In this document: positions 32,284 through 40,862 of the stretch, one piece after another
Layout: each line of letters starts with the position of its first letter
How positions within the stretch are numbered: the stretch's first letter is position 1
Assembly (NCBI GenBank): GCA_902490355.1
Contig: CABUDN010000002.1
Span: 1-59,832, forward strand
Length of the DNA: 59,832 nucleotides
Direction of reading: 5' to 3'
From: an uncultured Oscillibacter sp.
GTDB lineage: Bacteria > Bacillota > Clostridia > Oscillospirales > Oscillospiraceae
Program-made: the position numbers and the translations under genes
Notes under the pieces: generated by a model
The model's input: only the letters and a program-made list of their open reading frames with translations
Database searches by the model: none
What the model was told of the DNA's origin: nothing

Positions 32284-32433
32284 ATGGAATCCCGTTCCCC
32301 CCGGCCCACGCCGGAGGATCTCACCGCCCTGCTGGGACTGCTGGGAGAAGCGCTGCTGCGGCAAAGCCGCCCGGCATCGTCTCCGCCATCTCCGCCGCCC
32401 CCGCCGCCTGAGCGCACCGTGTCCGAAAACTGA
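32284..32433 (+). CDS. Small Pro-rich protein at the end of the exporter operon
   Basis: A 49-codon ORF with AAGGAGG 8 bases before its ATG, 12 bases after the permease stop. The predicted peptide begins MESRSPRPTPEDLTALLGLL, has a short amphipathic helix and then a proline tract (SSPPSPPPPPPE). Its stop lies inside the start of the following terminator arm. I do not recognise it. The strong ribosome site and operon position favour a real gene. Confidence 0.5.
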   Translation: MESRSPRPTPEDLTALLGLLGEALLRQSRPASSPPSPPPPPPERTVSEN

Positions 32434-32482
32434 AAAACTCCCCGGAGAGCCAGTCGGCTCTCCGGGGAGTTTTTCAGTTTTC
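32425..32482. terminator. Bidirectional terminator between exporter operon and pyrophosphatase
   Basis: Perfect 27-base arms (32425-32451 and 32456-32482) around AGTC, with A-runs on the left and T-runs on the right, so both converging transcripts end here. It overlaps the last codons of the small ORF and the stop of the pyrophosphatase gene. Confidence 0.92.
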
Positions 32483-34094
32483 AGCCCCACAAGGCAGAAA
32501 GCATGGGAATGACCTGCTTTTTCCGGGACATGATGTGGGGAAGGAACGCGCAGTTTTCCTCCGTCTTGATGTTGAAGGCCTGCCGGATCGTCTCCTCATC
32601 GCCCACAAAGAGCAGCTGCGTGCCCTCCAGCAGCACGTCGGTAATCATCAGCACCACGGTGTTGAAGTGGCGATCCTTCCGGATTGCCCGCATCACCGTG
32701 AGGAATTCCTCTTTCCGGTCCAGCAGACGCTGGGAGTCCATACAGGTGATCTGACTGACGGCCAGATCGTGACCGGCAATGTGGAACTCCTTATAGTCCG
32801 TGCGGAGCATGGCCTCCACAGACTTGTCCTCGCCGCTGGTGGCGGAGAAGATGGCCTTGCCCAGCTCCTCCAGAGAGACATTGGCGATGCGGGCCATGCG
32901 GTTGGCCATGTCGATATCCCGCTGGGTGCAGGTGGGAGACTTGAACATGACTGTGTCGGAGACGATGGCCGCGGCCATCAGGCCCGCCATCTTGGCCGTG
33001 GGCATCAGACCCTTTTCCTGGTACATACCGCCCACAATGGTGGTGGTGCTGCCCACGGGCTCGTTGCGCACATAGATGGGGTTTTTCGTCTCAATGTCCG
33101 CCAGGCGGTGGTGGTCCACAATCTCCAGGATCTCGGCCTGCTCCAGGCCGGCCACGGACTGAGCCCGCTCATTGTGGTCCATCAGGATCACCCGCTTGCG
33201 GCGGGGACGCAGCAGATGGAACCGGGACAGCGTTCCCACCACCCGCTCGTTCTCATCCAGAATGGGATAGGAGCGGAAGCGGCTTTCCAGCACGGCGTCC
33301 TGCACGTCGTCGATATAGTCGTCCAGGTGGAAGCAGACCATGTCCTCGGTCTTGCAGATACTGGAAATGGGCTGGGCGTGGTGAATCAGCCGCACCGCCC
33401 GGTAGGGATCATACGGGGTGGAAATGATGCAGGTGCTCTTGGCCAATTCCAAAAGCTCCTGGCTCACCTCCGCCTGGCACACCAGCACGCAGCTGACCTG
33501 CAGCTCCAGGGCCCGGCGGATCATATCCGGCTGGTCGCCGCACACCACAATGGTATCCGGAGAGGAGAAGAGCAGATGCTCCCGTCCGGCGGGCAGGGCG
33601 ATGGTCACCTCGCCGGAGACCTCCTCCCACATCTCGCTGCCCTCGTTGAGGATCTGTCCCTCCAGCACGGAGAGCATGTTGTAAACGGGCATATTCTGAA
33701 TCCGGGGATTGCGGACGGACGTCATATCGTAGTCCGCCACGTCGCCGGCGGAAAGCATGCCGTAGAGCGTGCCGTCCTCGTTGGCCACGGGCAGGGCGGA
33801 GATCTTGTCCGCCTGCATCATCTGCCAGCCCCGGCTGATGGTGGCCGTGGGGGAAAGCGTCGGGGGCGTATCATAATCCAGGTCCCGGACCTGGGTGCGC
33901 ACATCGCTGATGAGCTGGGGCGGCTGGAAGCCGAAGCGGTCCAGCACAATCTGGGTTTCGTCGCTGACCTGGCCCAGCCGTGCGGCCTTATACTGCCGCC
34001 CGCCCAGCGCGTTTTTCAGCGCGGCATAGGCCATGGCGGAAATGATGGAGTCTGTGTCAGGATTGCGGTGTCCGGTGATAAAGACGGTATCCAT
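32481..34094 (-). CDS. ppaC: CBS/DRTGG-regulated manganese-dependent inorganic pyrophosphatase (family II)
   Basis: A 537-aa family II pyrophosphatase (PPi to 2 Pi, Mn2+/Co2+). The DHH catalytic part is split: ITGHRNPDTDSI at the N-terminus and EIVDHHRLADIE (near 325), followed by the DHHA2 part ending SRKKQVIPMLSALWG. Inserted between them are CBS1 (about 75-125, ISALPVANEDGTLYG), a DRTGG-like domain (about 140-245) and CBS2 (about 250-300, FRSYPILDENERVVG). Such inserts bind adenine nucleotides or diadenosine polyphosphates and control activity. This regulated form is typical of Clostridia. Complete length. Confidence 0.93.
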   Translation of the reverse strand: MDTVFITGHRNPDTDSIISAMAYAALKNALGGRQYKAARLGQVSDETQIVLDRFGFQPPQLISDVRTQVRDLDYDTPPTLSPTATISRGWQMMQADKISALPVANEDGTLYGMLSAGDVADYDMTSVRNPRIQNMPVYNMLSVLEGQILNEGSEMWEEVSGEVTIALPAGREHLLFSSPDTIVVCGDQPDMIRRALELQVSCVLVCQAEVSQELLELAKSTCIISTPYDPYRAVRLIHHAQPISSICKTEDMVCFHLDDYIDDVQDAVLESRFRSYPILDENERVVGTLSRFHLLRPRRKRVILMDHNERAQSVAGLEQAEILEIVDHHRLADIETKNPIYVRNEPVGSTTTIVGGMYQEKGLMPTAKMAGLMAAAIVSDTVMFKSPTCTQRDIDMANRMARIANVSLEELGKAIFSATSGEDKSVEAMLRTDYKEFHIAGHDLAVSQITCMDSQRLLDRKEEFLTVMRAIRKDRHFNTVVLMITDVLLEGTQLLFVGDEETIRQAFNIKTEENCAFLPHIMSRKKQVIPMLSALWG

Positions 34095-34175
34095 TCTGCA
34101 TGTTTCTCCTTTGGAATCTCTTAGATACTATTGATTATGCTGCCCAGCGGCCGCTTTGTCAACGGGCGTTCCTGT

Positions 34176-34213
34176 TAAAAAGGAGCGCGGAAACGATTGC
34201 CTCCGCGCTCCTT
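34176..34213 (-). terminator. Intrinsic terminator of the pyrG/peptidase transcript
   Basis: An 11-base stem (34181-34191 with 34202-34212) is followed on the minus strand by TTTTTAACAGG. It lies about 95 bases beyond the Xaa-Pro peptidase stop. Confidence 0.75.
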
Positions 34214-34306
34214 CCGGGAAAATTTTTTCTCGGCCGCTTCCAAATCTCTCCAATCCCGGGCCTCCCGGACCGGCAGATTCTGCAAAATCCGGCCGAAGAA
34301 CCCCGC

Positions 34307-35380
34307 TCAGAGCACCAGCAGCTCCTTGGGCGCCCGGGTGAGGTTGCGGCAGCCATCCTCCGTCAGGATGATGACATCCTCGATCCGCACGCCCAGTTTT
34401 CCGGGCAGATAGATGCCCGGCTCGGCGGAGATCACGGCTCCGGCAGGCAGGGCCGTCTCCACCGAGGGCGCCGCGTTGGGGGCCTCGTGAATCTCCACCC
34501 CCACGCCGTGGCCGAAGCTGTGGCCGAAGTACGGACCGTATCCGGCCTCCTCAATGACCCGGCGGGCCGCGCCGTCCACCTCCCGGCCGGTCACTCCGGC
34601 CCGGGCGGCGGCAATGCCCGCCTTCTGGGCGGTCAGCACCGTGTCATACACCCGGCGCATCTCCTCCGTCACATGGCCCACCGCCACGGTGCGGGTCATA
34701 TCGGAGCAGTAGCCGTGATATACGCAGCCAAAATCCATGGTGACAAACTCGCCGTCCTGAATCGTCTTTTCCGACGGCACACCGTGGGGCAGGCTCCCGT
34801 TGACCCCGGAGACCACAATGGGATCAAAGGACATGTCCGAGGCCCCCAGGTGGAGCATCAAGTACTGGAGCCGGGCGGCAATCTCCTTTTCCGTGACGCC
34901 GGGCCGGATCTCCCCCAGGATCTGCTCCAGCGCCGCCTCGGCAATGCGCTGGGCGCCCTCCATGGCCTCCAGCTCCTCCGGGTCCTTGACCATGCGCAGC
35001 CGCCAGAGGAATTCCGCCGCGGGCACCAGCTCACAGGACAATGCCTTGCGGTAGGACTCATAATCCCGAACGGTCATGTAGGCATCCTCATACCCCATGC
35101 GGGCAATATGGTGACGCTTGATCGCCTCTTCCAGCAGCACCGGATACCACCGGCCCCGGCCCACCTCCTGGATTTCCGCATCCCGGACGCAGCGCTCCGC
35201 GGCCTCAGTATAGCGGGAATCCGTGAAGTAATACGCCTTCTCTTTGGTCACCAGGGCCACACCGTCCGTCCCGGCGCTGTGGAACCCGGAGGCGTAAAAC
35301 CGGTTGGCCTCTCCGGTCAGCAGCATGGCGTCCAGGCCCTGGTCTGCCAGACCCCGGGCAATTTTCTCAAAGTGATGCAT
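34307..35380 (-). CDS. Xaa-Pro aminopeptidase (M24 family)
   Basis: A 357-aa cytosolic metallopeptidase that removes N-terminal residues preceding proline. The creatinase-like N-domain (1-125) is followed by the pita-bread domain with metal ligands in MDFGCVYHGYCSDMTRT (two Asp), GHGVGVEIHE (His), SAEPGIY (Glu) and VRIEDVIIL (Glu). ATG 35380 overlaps the pyrG stop by 14 bases; GAGAGG is upstream. The frame is open for 88 codons further upstream but that part is inside pyrG and is not protein-like. Confidence 0.92.
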   Translation of the reverse strand: MHHFEKIARGLADQGLDAMLLTGEANRFYASGFHSAGTDGVALVTKEKAYYFTDSRYTEAAERCVRDAEIQEVGRGRWYPVLLEEAIKRHHIARMGYEDAYMTVRDYESYRKALSCELVPAAEFLWRLRMVKDPEELEAMEGAQRIAEAALEQILGEIRPGVTEKEIAARLQYLMLHLGASDMSFDPIVVSGVNGSLPHGVPSEKTIQDGEFVTMDFGCVYHGYCSDMTRTVAVGHVTEEMRRVYDTVLTAQKAGIAAARAGVTGREVDGAARRVIEEAGYGPYFGHSFGHGVGVEIHEAPNAAPSVETALPAGAVISAEPGIYLPGKLGVRIEDVIILTEDGCRNLTRAPKELLVL

Positions 35381-36992
35381 GATCCGCCTCTCCCTTCTGT
35401 CCCGCCAGGGATGCCTCCACAAAGCCGAAGAACAGCGGATGGGGCCGGTCGGGACGGCTCTTGAACTCCGGATGGAACTGCGCGCCCACAAACCAGGGGT
35501 GCTCCGGCAGCTCCACGATCTCCACCAGGCGTCCGTCGGGAGACAGTCCCGCCGCGTGCAGGCCTGCCGCCTCCACAGCCTCGCGGAAGTCGTTGTTGAA
35601 TTCATAGCGGTGGCGGTGACGCTCGGAAATCTCCGCCGCGCCATAGAGCTTCCGGCTCTTGGACCCCTCCGCCAGCACGCAGGGATACCGGCCCAGCCGC
35701 ATGGTGCCGCCCTTGTCCGTCACGCCCGCCTGATCGGGCATCAGGTCGATGACGGGATGGGCCGTGGTGCTGGAAAACTCCGAGGAATTGGCGTCGGCCA
35801 TGCCCAGCACATGGCGGGCGAATTCCACCACAGCCATCTGCATGCCCAGGCAGATCCCCAGGAAGGGCACCTGGTGCTCCCGGGCGTAGCGGATGGCGGT
35901 AATCATGCCCTCGATGCCCCGGTCGCCGAAGCCGCCGGGCACCAGCACACCGTCGCAGCCCTCCAGAGTCTGGGCCACGTTCTCCTCCGTCAGCTCGTCG
36001 GACTCCACCCACCGGATGTCCATCACCGCGTCGTTGGCCGTGGCGGCATGGTGCAGGGACTCCACCACAGACAAATAGGCGTCGTGGAGCTTGGTGTACT
36101 TGCCGACCAGGGCAATGCGCACATGGCGGTGGGCCGACTTCTCCCGCCGGACCATGGCGCTCCACTCCCGCAGGTCCGGCTGGTGGGTGATGAGGCCCAG
36201 CTTCCGGCACACCACCTCGTCCAGGCCCTCCCGGGCCATGAGCAGGGGCACCTCATAAAGAGTGGAGGCGGTGGTATTCTGAATGACGCAGTCCGGCTCC
36301 ACATTGCAGAACAGGGCAATCTTGCGGCGGATGTCCTCCGTGATGGGCGCATCGCACCGGCACACCAGCACATCCGGCTGGATGCCCAGGCTCAAAAGCT
36401 CCTTGACCGAGTGCTGGGTGGGCTTGCTCTTGAGCTCCCCGGAACCGGGAATCTGCACGATCAGAGGCACATGGATGAACACCACATCCCCATGGGGCCG
36501 CTCCGAAGCCACCTGACGGATGGCCTCCAGGAAGGGCTGGGACTCAATGTCGCCCACGGTGCCGCCGATCTCGGAGATCACCACATCCACATCCTCCTCG
36601 GCCATGGCATAGATCCGGCGCTTGATCTCATCGGTGATGTGGGGAATGATCTGCACCGTGGCGCCCAGATAGTCGCCCCGGCGCTCCCGGTTGAGCACGG
36701 ACCAGTAGATCTTGCCGGAGGAAACAGAGCTGTTGCCTCCCAGATCCTCGTCCACAAACCGCTCGTAATGGCCCAGGTCCAGATCCGTCTCCGCGCCGTC
36801 TTCGGTCACGAACACCTCACCGTGCTGGTAGGGACTCATGGTTCCGGGGTCCACATTGATATACGGGTCAAATTTCTGATTGCGCACCCGTACGCCCCGC
36901 TGCTTGAGGAGTCTCCCCAAAGACGCGGCGCAGATGCCCTTCCCCAGGCCAGATACCACGCCGCCTGTCACAAATACAAATTTCGTTGACAT
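35367..36992 (-). CDS. pyrG: CTP synthase
   Basis: A 541-aa complete PyrG: UTP plus glutamine and ATP to CTP. The synthetase domain has KFVFVTGGVVSGLGKG, KFDPYINVDPGTMSP, HGEVFVTEDGAETDLDLGHYERF and KTKPT-like KSKPTQHSV. The glutaminase domain has PGGFGDRGIEG, the nucleophile in FLGICLGMQ and a C-terminal HPEFKSRP. GGAGGG stands 7 bases before ATG 36992. It is preceded by a structured leader (37065-37213) with a terminator-like stem, suggesting transcript attenuation. Confidence 0.97.
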   Translation of the reverse strand: MSTKFVFVTGGVVSGLGKGICAASLGRLLKQRGVRVRNQKFDPYINVDPGTMSPYQHGEVFVTEDGAETDLDLGHYERFVDEDLGGNSSVSSGKIYWSVLNRERRGDYLGATVQIIPHITDEIKRRIYAMAEEDVDVVISEIGGTVGDIESQPFLEAIRQVASERPHGDVVFIHVPLIVQIPGSGELKSKPTQHSVKELLSLGIQPDVLVCRCDAPITEDIRRKIALFCNVEPDCVIQNTTASTLYEVPLLMAREGLDEVVCRKLGLITHQPDLREWSAMVRREKSAHRHVRIALVGKYTKLHDAYLSVVESLHHAATANDAVMDIRWVESDELTEENVAQTLEGCDGVLVPGGFGDRGIEGMITAIRYAREHQVPFLGICLGMQMAVVEFARHVLGMADANSSEFSSTTAHPVIDLMPDQAGVTDKGGTMRLGRYPCVLAEGSKSRKLYGAAEISERHRHRYEFNNDFREAVEAAGLHAAGLSPDGRLVEIVELPEHPWFVGAQFHPEFKSRPDRPHPLFFGFVEASLAGQKGEADHASL

Positions 36993-37064
36993 ATGCACTC
37001 CCTCCGTCCACTGATCACCTGAAGCAGCGCCTGTACGCCCATGGCAAACAAATCCGGTCTGCTT

Positions 37065-37213
37065 TGAAAATTAAAAAGACACCGCCGGACCTGTTTTGCG
37101 GCTGAAAACCCCATCCTTTTTCGGGATGTTCAGCTGCGATCCGCGGTGTCGCTCAAGTGTTCGATTGTCGCCTGCGGCGCCGGCCGCAAACCGCTGCTTC
37201 TCCAAAAAATACT
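37065..37213 (-). ncRNA. Structured pyrG leader or small RNA ending in an intrinsic terminator
   Basis: From the promoter at 37219-37247 the transcript would start near 37213. It contains a GC-rich 5' part (37150-37205) and then a long imperfect hairpin (37078-37150). The closing stem GACACCGC/GCGGTGTC, an inner GGATC/GGTCC, GCTGAA/TTCAGC and an apical CATCC/GGATG stem follow one another. After it comes TTTTTAATTTTC. RNA ending there would be about 140-150 nt; read-through reaches pyrG. It resembles no riboswitch I can name. The classical GGGC start of B. subtilis pyrG reiterative attenuation is not present (the start is GGGTGAG). Confidence 0.55.
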
Positions 37214-37218
37214 CACCC

Positions 37219-37247
37219 AATATAGCACCGCGCATCCGGCTTGTCAA
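37219..37247 (-). promoter_or_regulatory. Near-consensus promoter of the pyrG leader
   Basis: TTGACA (37242-37247) and TATATT (37219-37224) on the minus strand with a 17-base spacer. Confidence 0.78.
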
Positions 37248-37347
37248 TCGCCGTTTTTTTCTTGCAAACCGAAATCCAACCCGGTTTTCCCCCTCTATTT
37301 TGTCTGAAAAAGCGAAAACAATGCGGTCATTTTGTAGGAAATGCCCG

Positions 37348-37376
37348 TTGACTTTATTCCTTTAAAGCTGTATGTT
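37348..37376 (+). promoter_or_regulatory. Predicted promoter of the first ABC uptake cassette
   Basis: TTGACT (37348-37353) and TATGTT (37371-37376) with a 17-base spacer, about 75 bases before the start codon. The leader (37383-37458) is GC-rich and shows no T-box motif. Confidence 0.6.
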
Positions 37377-37458
37377 GTAAAAGTAATCAGAGACTGGGCG
37401 CGCCGCCCCCATTCGGGCCGTCCGGCCGCAATCCCATATAAGTAAGGAGAGCATGAAG

Positions 37459-38463
37459 ATGAACAAGAAGCTGCTTGCGCTGATTCTGGCCGGTGCCATG
37501 ACACTGGGCCTGACCGCCTGCGGGGGCTCTCAGGAGCAGTCTCCCGCCGAAACCGGTGACGATTCCTCCGCTCCGGAAAGCTCCGGCGCGACCTACACCG
37601 TGGGAATCTGCCAGTATGCCCCCCACGACGCTCTGGACGCCGCTACCCAGGGCTTCCAGGATGCCCTGACCGAGGCCTTCGGCGATGCGGTCGACTTTGA
37701 TCTGCAGAATGCCGCCGGTGATACCCCCACCTGCGCCACCATCGCCAATGGCTTTGTCTCCGCCGGCGTGGACCTGATCCTGGCCAACGCCACGGCTCCC
37801 CTCCAGGCTGCTGTGGCCGCTACCTCCGACATTCCCATTCTGGGCACCTCCGTCACAGAGTACGGCGTGGCCCTGGGCATCAGTGATTTCACCGGCGTGG
37901 TAGGCACCAACGTCTCCGGCACCTCCGACCTGGCGCCGCTGGACCAGCAGGCCGCCATGGTGAAGGAGTGGTTCCCCGATGCCAAAACCGTGGGACTTTT
38001 GTACTGCTCCGCCGAGCCCAACAGCCAGTATCAGGTGGATACCGTCCAGGCTGAGCTGGAGAAGCTGGGCTACACCTGCACCCAGTACGCCTTCTCCGAC
38101 ACCAACGATATGGCCTCCGTCACCCAGAACGCCGCAGACAACAGCGACGTGATCTATGTCCCCACCGACAACACCTGCGCCAACAACGCCGGTGTCATCG
38201 ACAACATCTGCCGTCCCGCCGGCGTACCCATCATTGCCGGTGAAGAGGGCATCTGCGGCGGCTGCGGCGTGGCCACATTGTCCATCAGCTACTATGACCT
38301 GGGTGTCACCACCGGCGAGATGGCCGTCAAGATTCTCACCGGCGAGGCGGACATCTCCGAGATGCCCATCGAATATGCGCCTCAGTTCACCAAGAAGTAC
38401 AATGAGGCCATCTGTGCCGATCTGGGTCTGACGGTTCCCGAGGGCTATGAGGCCATTGCCTGA
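37459..38463 (+). CDS. TrpX-like ABC substrate-binding lipoprotein (first cassette)
   Basis: A 334-aa ABC_sub_bind-family (TrpX-like) protein with signal MNKKLLALILAGAMTLGLTACGG (lipobox LTAC). The mature part begins YTVGICQYAPHDALDAATQGFQDAL and has NAAGDTPTCATIANGF and IYVPTDNTCANNAG, like the TrpX protein at 40929. AAGGAG is 9 bases before ATG 37459, while the ATG at 37453 is too close. It binds an unknown small molecule; family members carry tryptophan or tyrosine. A hairpin follows the gene. Confidence 0.87.
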   Translation: MNKKLLALILAGAMTLGLTACGGSQEQSPAETGDDSSAPESSGATYTVGICQYAPHDALDAATQGFQDALTEAFGDAVDFDLQNAAGDTPTCATIANGFVSAGVDLILANATAPLQAAVAATSDIPILGTSVTEYGVALGISDFTGVVGTNVSGTSDLAPLDQQAAMVKEWFPDAKTVGLLYCSAEPNSQYQVDTVQAELEKLGYTCTQYAFSDTNDMASVTQNAADNSDVIYVPTDNTCANNAGVIDNICRPAGVPIIAGEEGICGGCGVATLSISYYDLGVTTGEMAVKILTGEADISEMPIEYAPQFTKKYNEAICADLGLTVPEGYEAIA

Positions 38464-38500
38464 TCCGGTTTTCCGGCTCTTGCAAAAAGATCTGAATAGC

Positions 38501-38527
38501 GGCGGAAAAGGGCTTCCCTTTTCCGCC
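38501..38527 (+). terminator. Intercistronic hairpin between binding protein and permease
   Basis: Perfect 12-base arms around CTT, followed by GTTGTTTG, a weak U tract. It may be a leaky terminator or a 3' stabiliser that raises binding-protein output. TGCTATACT at 38534-38542 is an extended -10 that could restart transcription for the permease genes. Confidence 0.6.
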
Positions 38528-38582
38528 GTTGTTTGCTATACTGTTGAAGTCTATAACCTTTTTTGAGGGGGAAGCTTGCATC

Positions 38583-39560
38583 ATGATGGATTTCATCAAC
38601 GCGCTGCCCGGTGCCGTATCCCAGGGCCTGATCTGGGGCATTATGGCCATCGGCGTCTACATCACTTACAAAATTCTGGACGTTGCCGATCTGACGGTGG
38701 ACGGTTCGTTCTGCACAGGCGCCGCTGTTTTTGTCATGCTCTTCACCAACGGGACGAACATGGCCGTGGCCCTGCTGGCAGCCGTTCTGGCCGGTATGGC
38801 GGCTGGACTGGTTACCGGACTGCTCCACACCTTATGCGGAATTCCCGCCATTCTCGCCGGTATTCTCACCCAGCTGGGCCTCTGGTCGGTGAACCTGGCA
38901 ATTATGGATATGAAGGCCACCGTGGCCATCAATGTCACCACACCGGAGATGCTGGACAAGCTCCTGGTCTCCCTGCGGTTCGTGCAGGACGTGGCCAAGG
39001 GCACCCGTCCCTTCTATCGCCATCCCATCTTTGTGGTGGGTATCTTCACCATTGCCATCATCCTCCTACTCTACTGGTTCTTCGGCACGGAGCTGGGCTG
39101 CGCCCTGCGGGCCACCGGCTCCAACGCCAACATGGCCCGCGCCCAGGGCATCAATACGGATTTCACCAAGGTTCTGGGCCTCATGATCTCCAACGGCCTG
39201 GTGGCCCTCTCCGGCGCTCTGTTGGCTCAGTACAACAGCGCCAGTGAAATCAACATGGGCCGGGGCGCCATCGTCATCGGTCTGGCCGCCGTCATCATCG
39301 GCGAGGTGGGCTTCTCCAAGGTGTTCCACAACTTCGGACTCAAGCTCCTGGCGGTGTCCATCGGCGCCATTTTGTACTACATCGTCATCCAGGCCGTGCT
39401 GGCCATGGGCCTCAACGCCAACTACCTCAAGCTGCTTTCCGCCTGCGTGGTCGGCCTGTTCCTGGCGATCCCCTACTGGAAAGGCAAGTATTCCCGTCCC
39501 CGGGTCAAAATCCCCGTCCAGACCGCGGACAAGAGCAAGGGAGGCAACCACAATGCTTGA
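38583..39560 (+). CDS. ABC permease of the first TrpXYZ-like cassette
   Basis: A 325-aa permease of the branched-chain-type (BPD_transp_2) fold with eight or more hydrophobic spans and a start MMDFINALPGAVSQGLIWGIMAIGVYITYKILDVADLTVDG shared in pattern with the TrpY permease (…GVYITYSILDFPDLGVDG). GAGGGGG lies upstream of the doubled ATG. It forms the channel for the substrate of the preceding lipoprotein. It overlaps the ATPase start by 8 bases. Confidence 0.88.
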   Translation: MMDFINALPGAVSQGLIWGIMAIGVYITYKILDVADLTVDGSFCTGAAVFVMLFTNGTNMAVALLAAVLAGMAAGLVTGLLHTLCGIPAILAGILTQLGLWSVNLAIMDMKATVAINVTTPEMLDKLLVSLRFVQDVAKGTRPFYRHPIFVVGIFTIAIILLLYWFFGTELGCALRATGSNANMARAQGINTDFTKVLGLMISNGLVALSGALLAQYNSASEINMGRGAIVIGLAAVIIGEVGFSKVFHNFGLKLLAVSIGAILYYIVIQAVLAMGLNANYLKLLSACVVGLFLAIPYWKGKYSRPRVKIPVQTADKSKGGNHNA

Positions 39561-40347
39561 AATCAAGGAAATCTGGAAAACCTTCAACGCCGGAACCGTC
39601 AACGAAAAGCAGGCCCTCCGGGGCGTCAGTCTGACCCTGCATGACGGCGATTTCTGCACCGTCATCGGCGGCAACGGCGCCGGCAAATCCACCATGCTCA
39701 ACGCCGTGGCCGGCGTGTGGAGCGTGGACGCAGGTTCCATCTCCATCGGCGGCACCGACGTCACCCGCCTGCCGGAGTTCAAACGGGCCCAGTTCATCGG
39801 CCGGGTCTTTCAGGACCCCATGATGGGCACCGCTCCCACCATGCAGATCATTGAAAATCTGGCCCTGGCGGCCCGGCGGGGCCGCTCCCGCGGCCTTGGC
39901 TGGGGCATCACCAAGGCGGAAAAGGAACGCTACCACGAGATGCTGCGCAATCTGGACCTGGGTCTGGAGGACCGGCTGACCAGCAAGGTGGGCCTGCTCT
40001 CCGGCGGCCAGCGCCAGGCGCTGACGCTGCTGATGGCCTCGCTGCAAAAGCCCCGCCTGCTGCTGCTGGACGAGCACACCGCCGCCCTGGATCCCAAGAC
40101 CGCCGCCAAGGTGCTGGAGCTTTCCGACCGCATCGTGGAGGAGAACCACCTGACCACCATGATGGTCACCCACAACATGAAGGACGCCATTGCCCACGGC
40201 AACCGGCTCATCATGATGTACAACGGCCGGATCGTCATTGACGTCTCCGGCGAGGAGAAGAAAAAGCTCACCGTCCCCCAGCTGCTGGAGCTGTTCAGCA
40301 AGGTCAGCGGCAGCGACGAGGCCGACGACAAGCTTCTGCTGTCCTGA
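39553..40347 (+). CDS. ABC ATPase of the first TrpXYZ-like cassette
   Basis: A 264-aa ATPase with Walker A GGNGAGKST (near residue 39), signature LSGGQRQAL, Walker B LLLLDEHTAALD and H-loop MVTHNMKDA. The DEHTAALD variant is shared with TrpZ at 42929, showing common ancestry. AGGGAGG precedes the ATG. A strong terminator follows at 40401. Confidence 0.92.
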   Translation: MLEIKEIWKTFNAGTVNEKQALRGVSLTLHDGDFCTVIGGNGAGKSTMLNAVAGVWSVDAGSISIGGTDVTRLPEFKRAQFIGRVFQDPMMGTAPTMQIIENLALAARRGRSRGLGWGITKAEKERYHEMLRNLDLGLEDRLTSKVGLLSGGQRQALTLLMASLQKPRLLLLDEHTAALDPKTAAKVLELSDRIVEENHLTTMMVTHNMKDAIAHGNRLIMMYNGRIVIDVSGEEKKKLTVPQLLELFSKVSGSDEADDKLLLS

Positions 40348-40400
40348 GCATCTTGTCTTTCTGCCGTGTACTCCGGCAGGGGAAATTGCTCCGCGTTTTC

Positions 40401-40432
40401 AGGCGCGCCGGAAAATTCCGGCGCGCCTTTTG
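40401..40432 (+). terminator. Terminator of the first ABC cassette
   Basis: Perfect 13-base arms (40401-40413 and 40416-40428) with a 2-base centre, followed by TTTGTT. Confidence 0.8.
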
Positions 40433-40497
40433 TTCCGCCTCCGGCGGCTGTTTGCCCGCGTTGGAACTCCCGGAAAAAATTTTCTTGCAGGTTCCGG

Positions 40498-40526
40498 TTG
40501 ACAATTTGGCCGCAAGTGCGTATAAT
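40498..40526 (+). promoter_or_regulatory. Consensus sigma-A promoter of the trp T-box operon
   Basis: TTGACA (40498-40503) and TATAAT (40521-40526) with a 17-base spacer, a perfect match. The transcript should begin near 40533, at the start of the T-box leader. Confidence 0.88.
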
Positions 40527-40532
40527 GCAAAG

Positions 40533-40809
40533 CAATCAGATACACCGATGAGCAAGAGGAGTAACCGGTCCGGTCACCTTTCAGAGAGCTGTGGATGGTG
40601 GGATCACGGCAGAGGACGTTCCGGCGAATGGACTTGCGAGGGCAGAGCGAACGGCCGATGGCTTCAGTAGCTTCTGACGGGATCCGCACCCGTTATCATG
40701 GCGGCGCGTATGGCAGTACGCGGAATGAGCGGGCGCATTGCGTCAACTTGGGTGGTACCGCAGGATTTCAGTCTTGTCCCAATTGGGGGACAGGGCTGTT
40801 TATTTTTTT
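40533..40809 (+). promoter_or_regulatory. T-box riboswitch with tryptophan (UGG) specifier
   Basis: This leader has the parts of a T-box. The Stem I distal motif is CAGAGAGCTGTGGATGGTG (40582-40600). The specifier-loop sequence GAATGGAC puts UGG (Trp) at 40629-40631. The T-box core GGTGGTACCGCAG lies at 40751-40763, with the tRNA-binding bulge TGGT. A terminator stem from about 40770 to 40796 ends in TTTATTTTTTT. Uncharged tRNA-Trp should favour the antiterminator and turn on the downstream genes. This sets the identity of the transporter as a tryptophan importer. Individual stem boundaries were judged by eye. Confidence 0.92.
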
Positions 40810-40826
40810 ATGCAGGAGGCAATCCA

Positions 40827-40862
40827 ATGCTTTTGACCAAACGATGGTGCTCCGGCACCTGA
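40827..40862 (+). CDS. Predicted 11-aa leader peptide MLLTKRWCSGT upstream of trpX
   Basis: AGGAGG at 40814-40819 stands 7 bases before ATG 40827. The frame encodes MLLTKRWCSGT and stops at 40862, 66 bases before trpX. Its single Trp codon (TGG, 40845-40847) leads directly into a GGTGC/GCACC hairpin with a TCCG loop that covers the last codons. The arrangement recalls the B. subtilis rtpLP leader peptide behind a Trp T-box, which adds translational control. Ribosome stalling at the Trp codon would melt the hairpin. Function is inference. Confidence 0.55.
   Translation: MLLTKRWCSGT

Noticed and set aside
32535..34124. Long plus-strand frames opposite the pyrophosphatase (and similarly 35379-36989 opposite pyrG).
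   Set aside because: Both mirror complete, conserved enzymes on the minus strand and lack ribosome sites and family motifs.
36993..37213. Possible 6S RNA, SRP RNA or named riboswitch before pyrG.
   Set aside because: None of the conserved sequence motifs of those RNAs could be matched by eye, so it is listed only as a structured leader.
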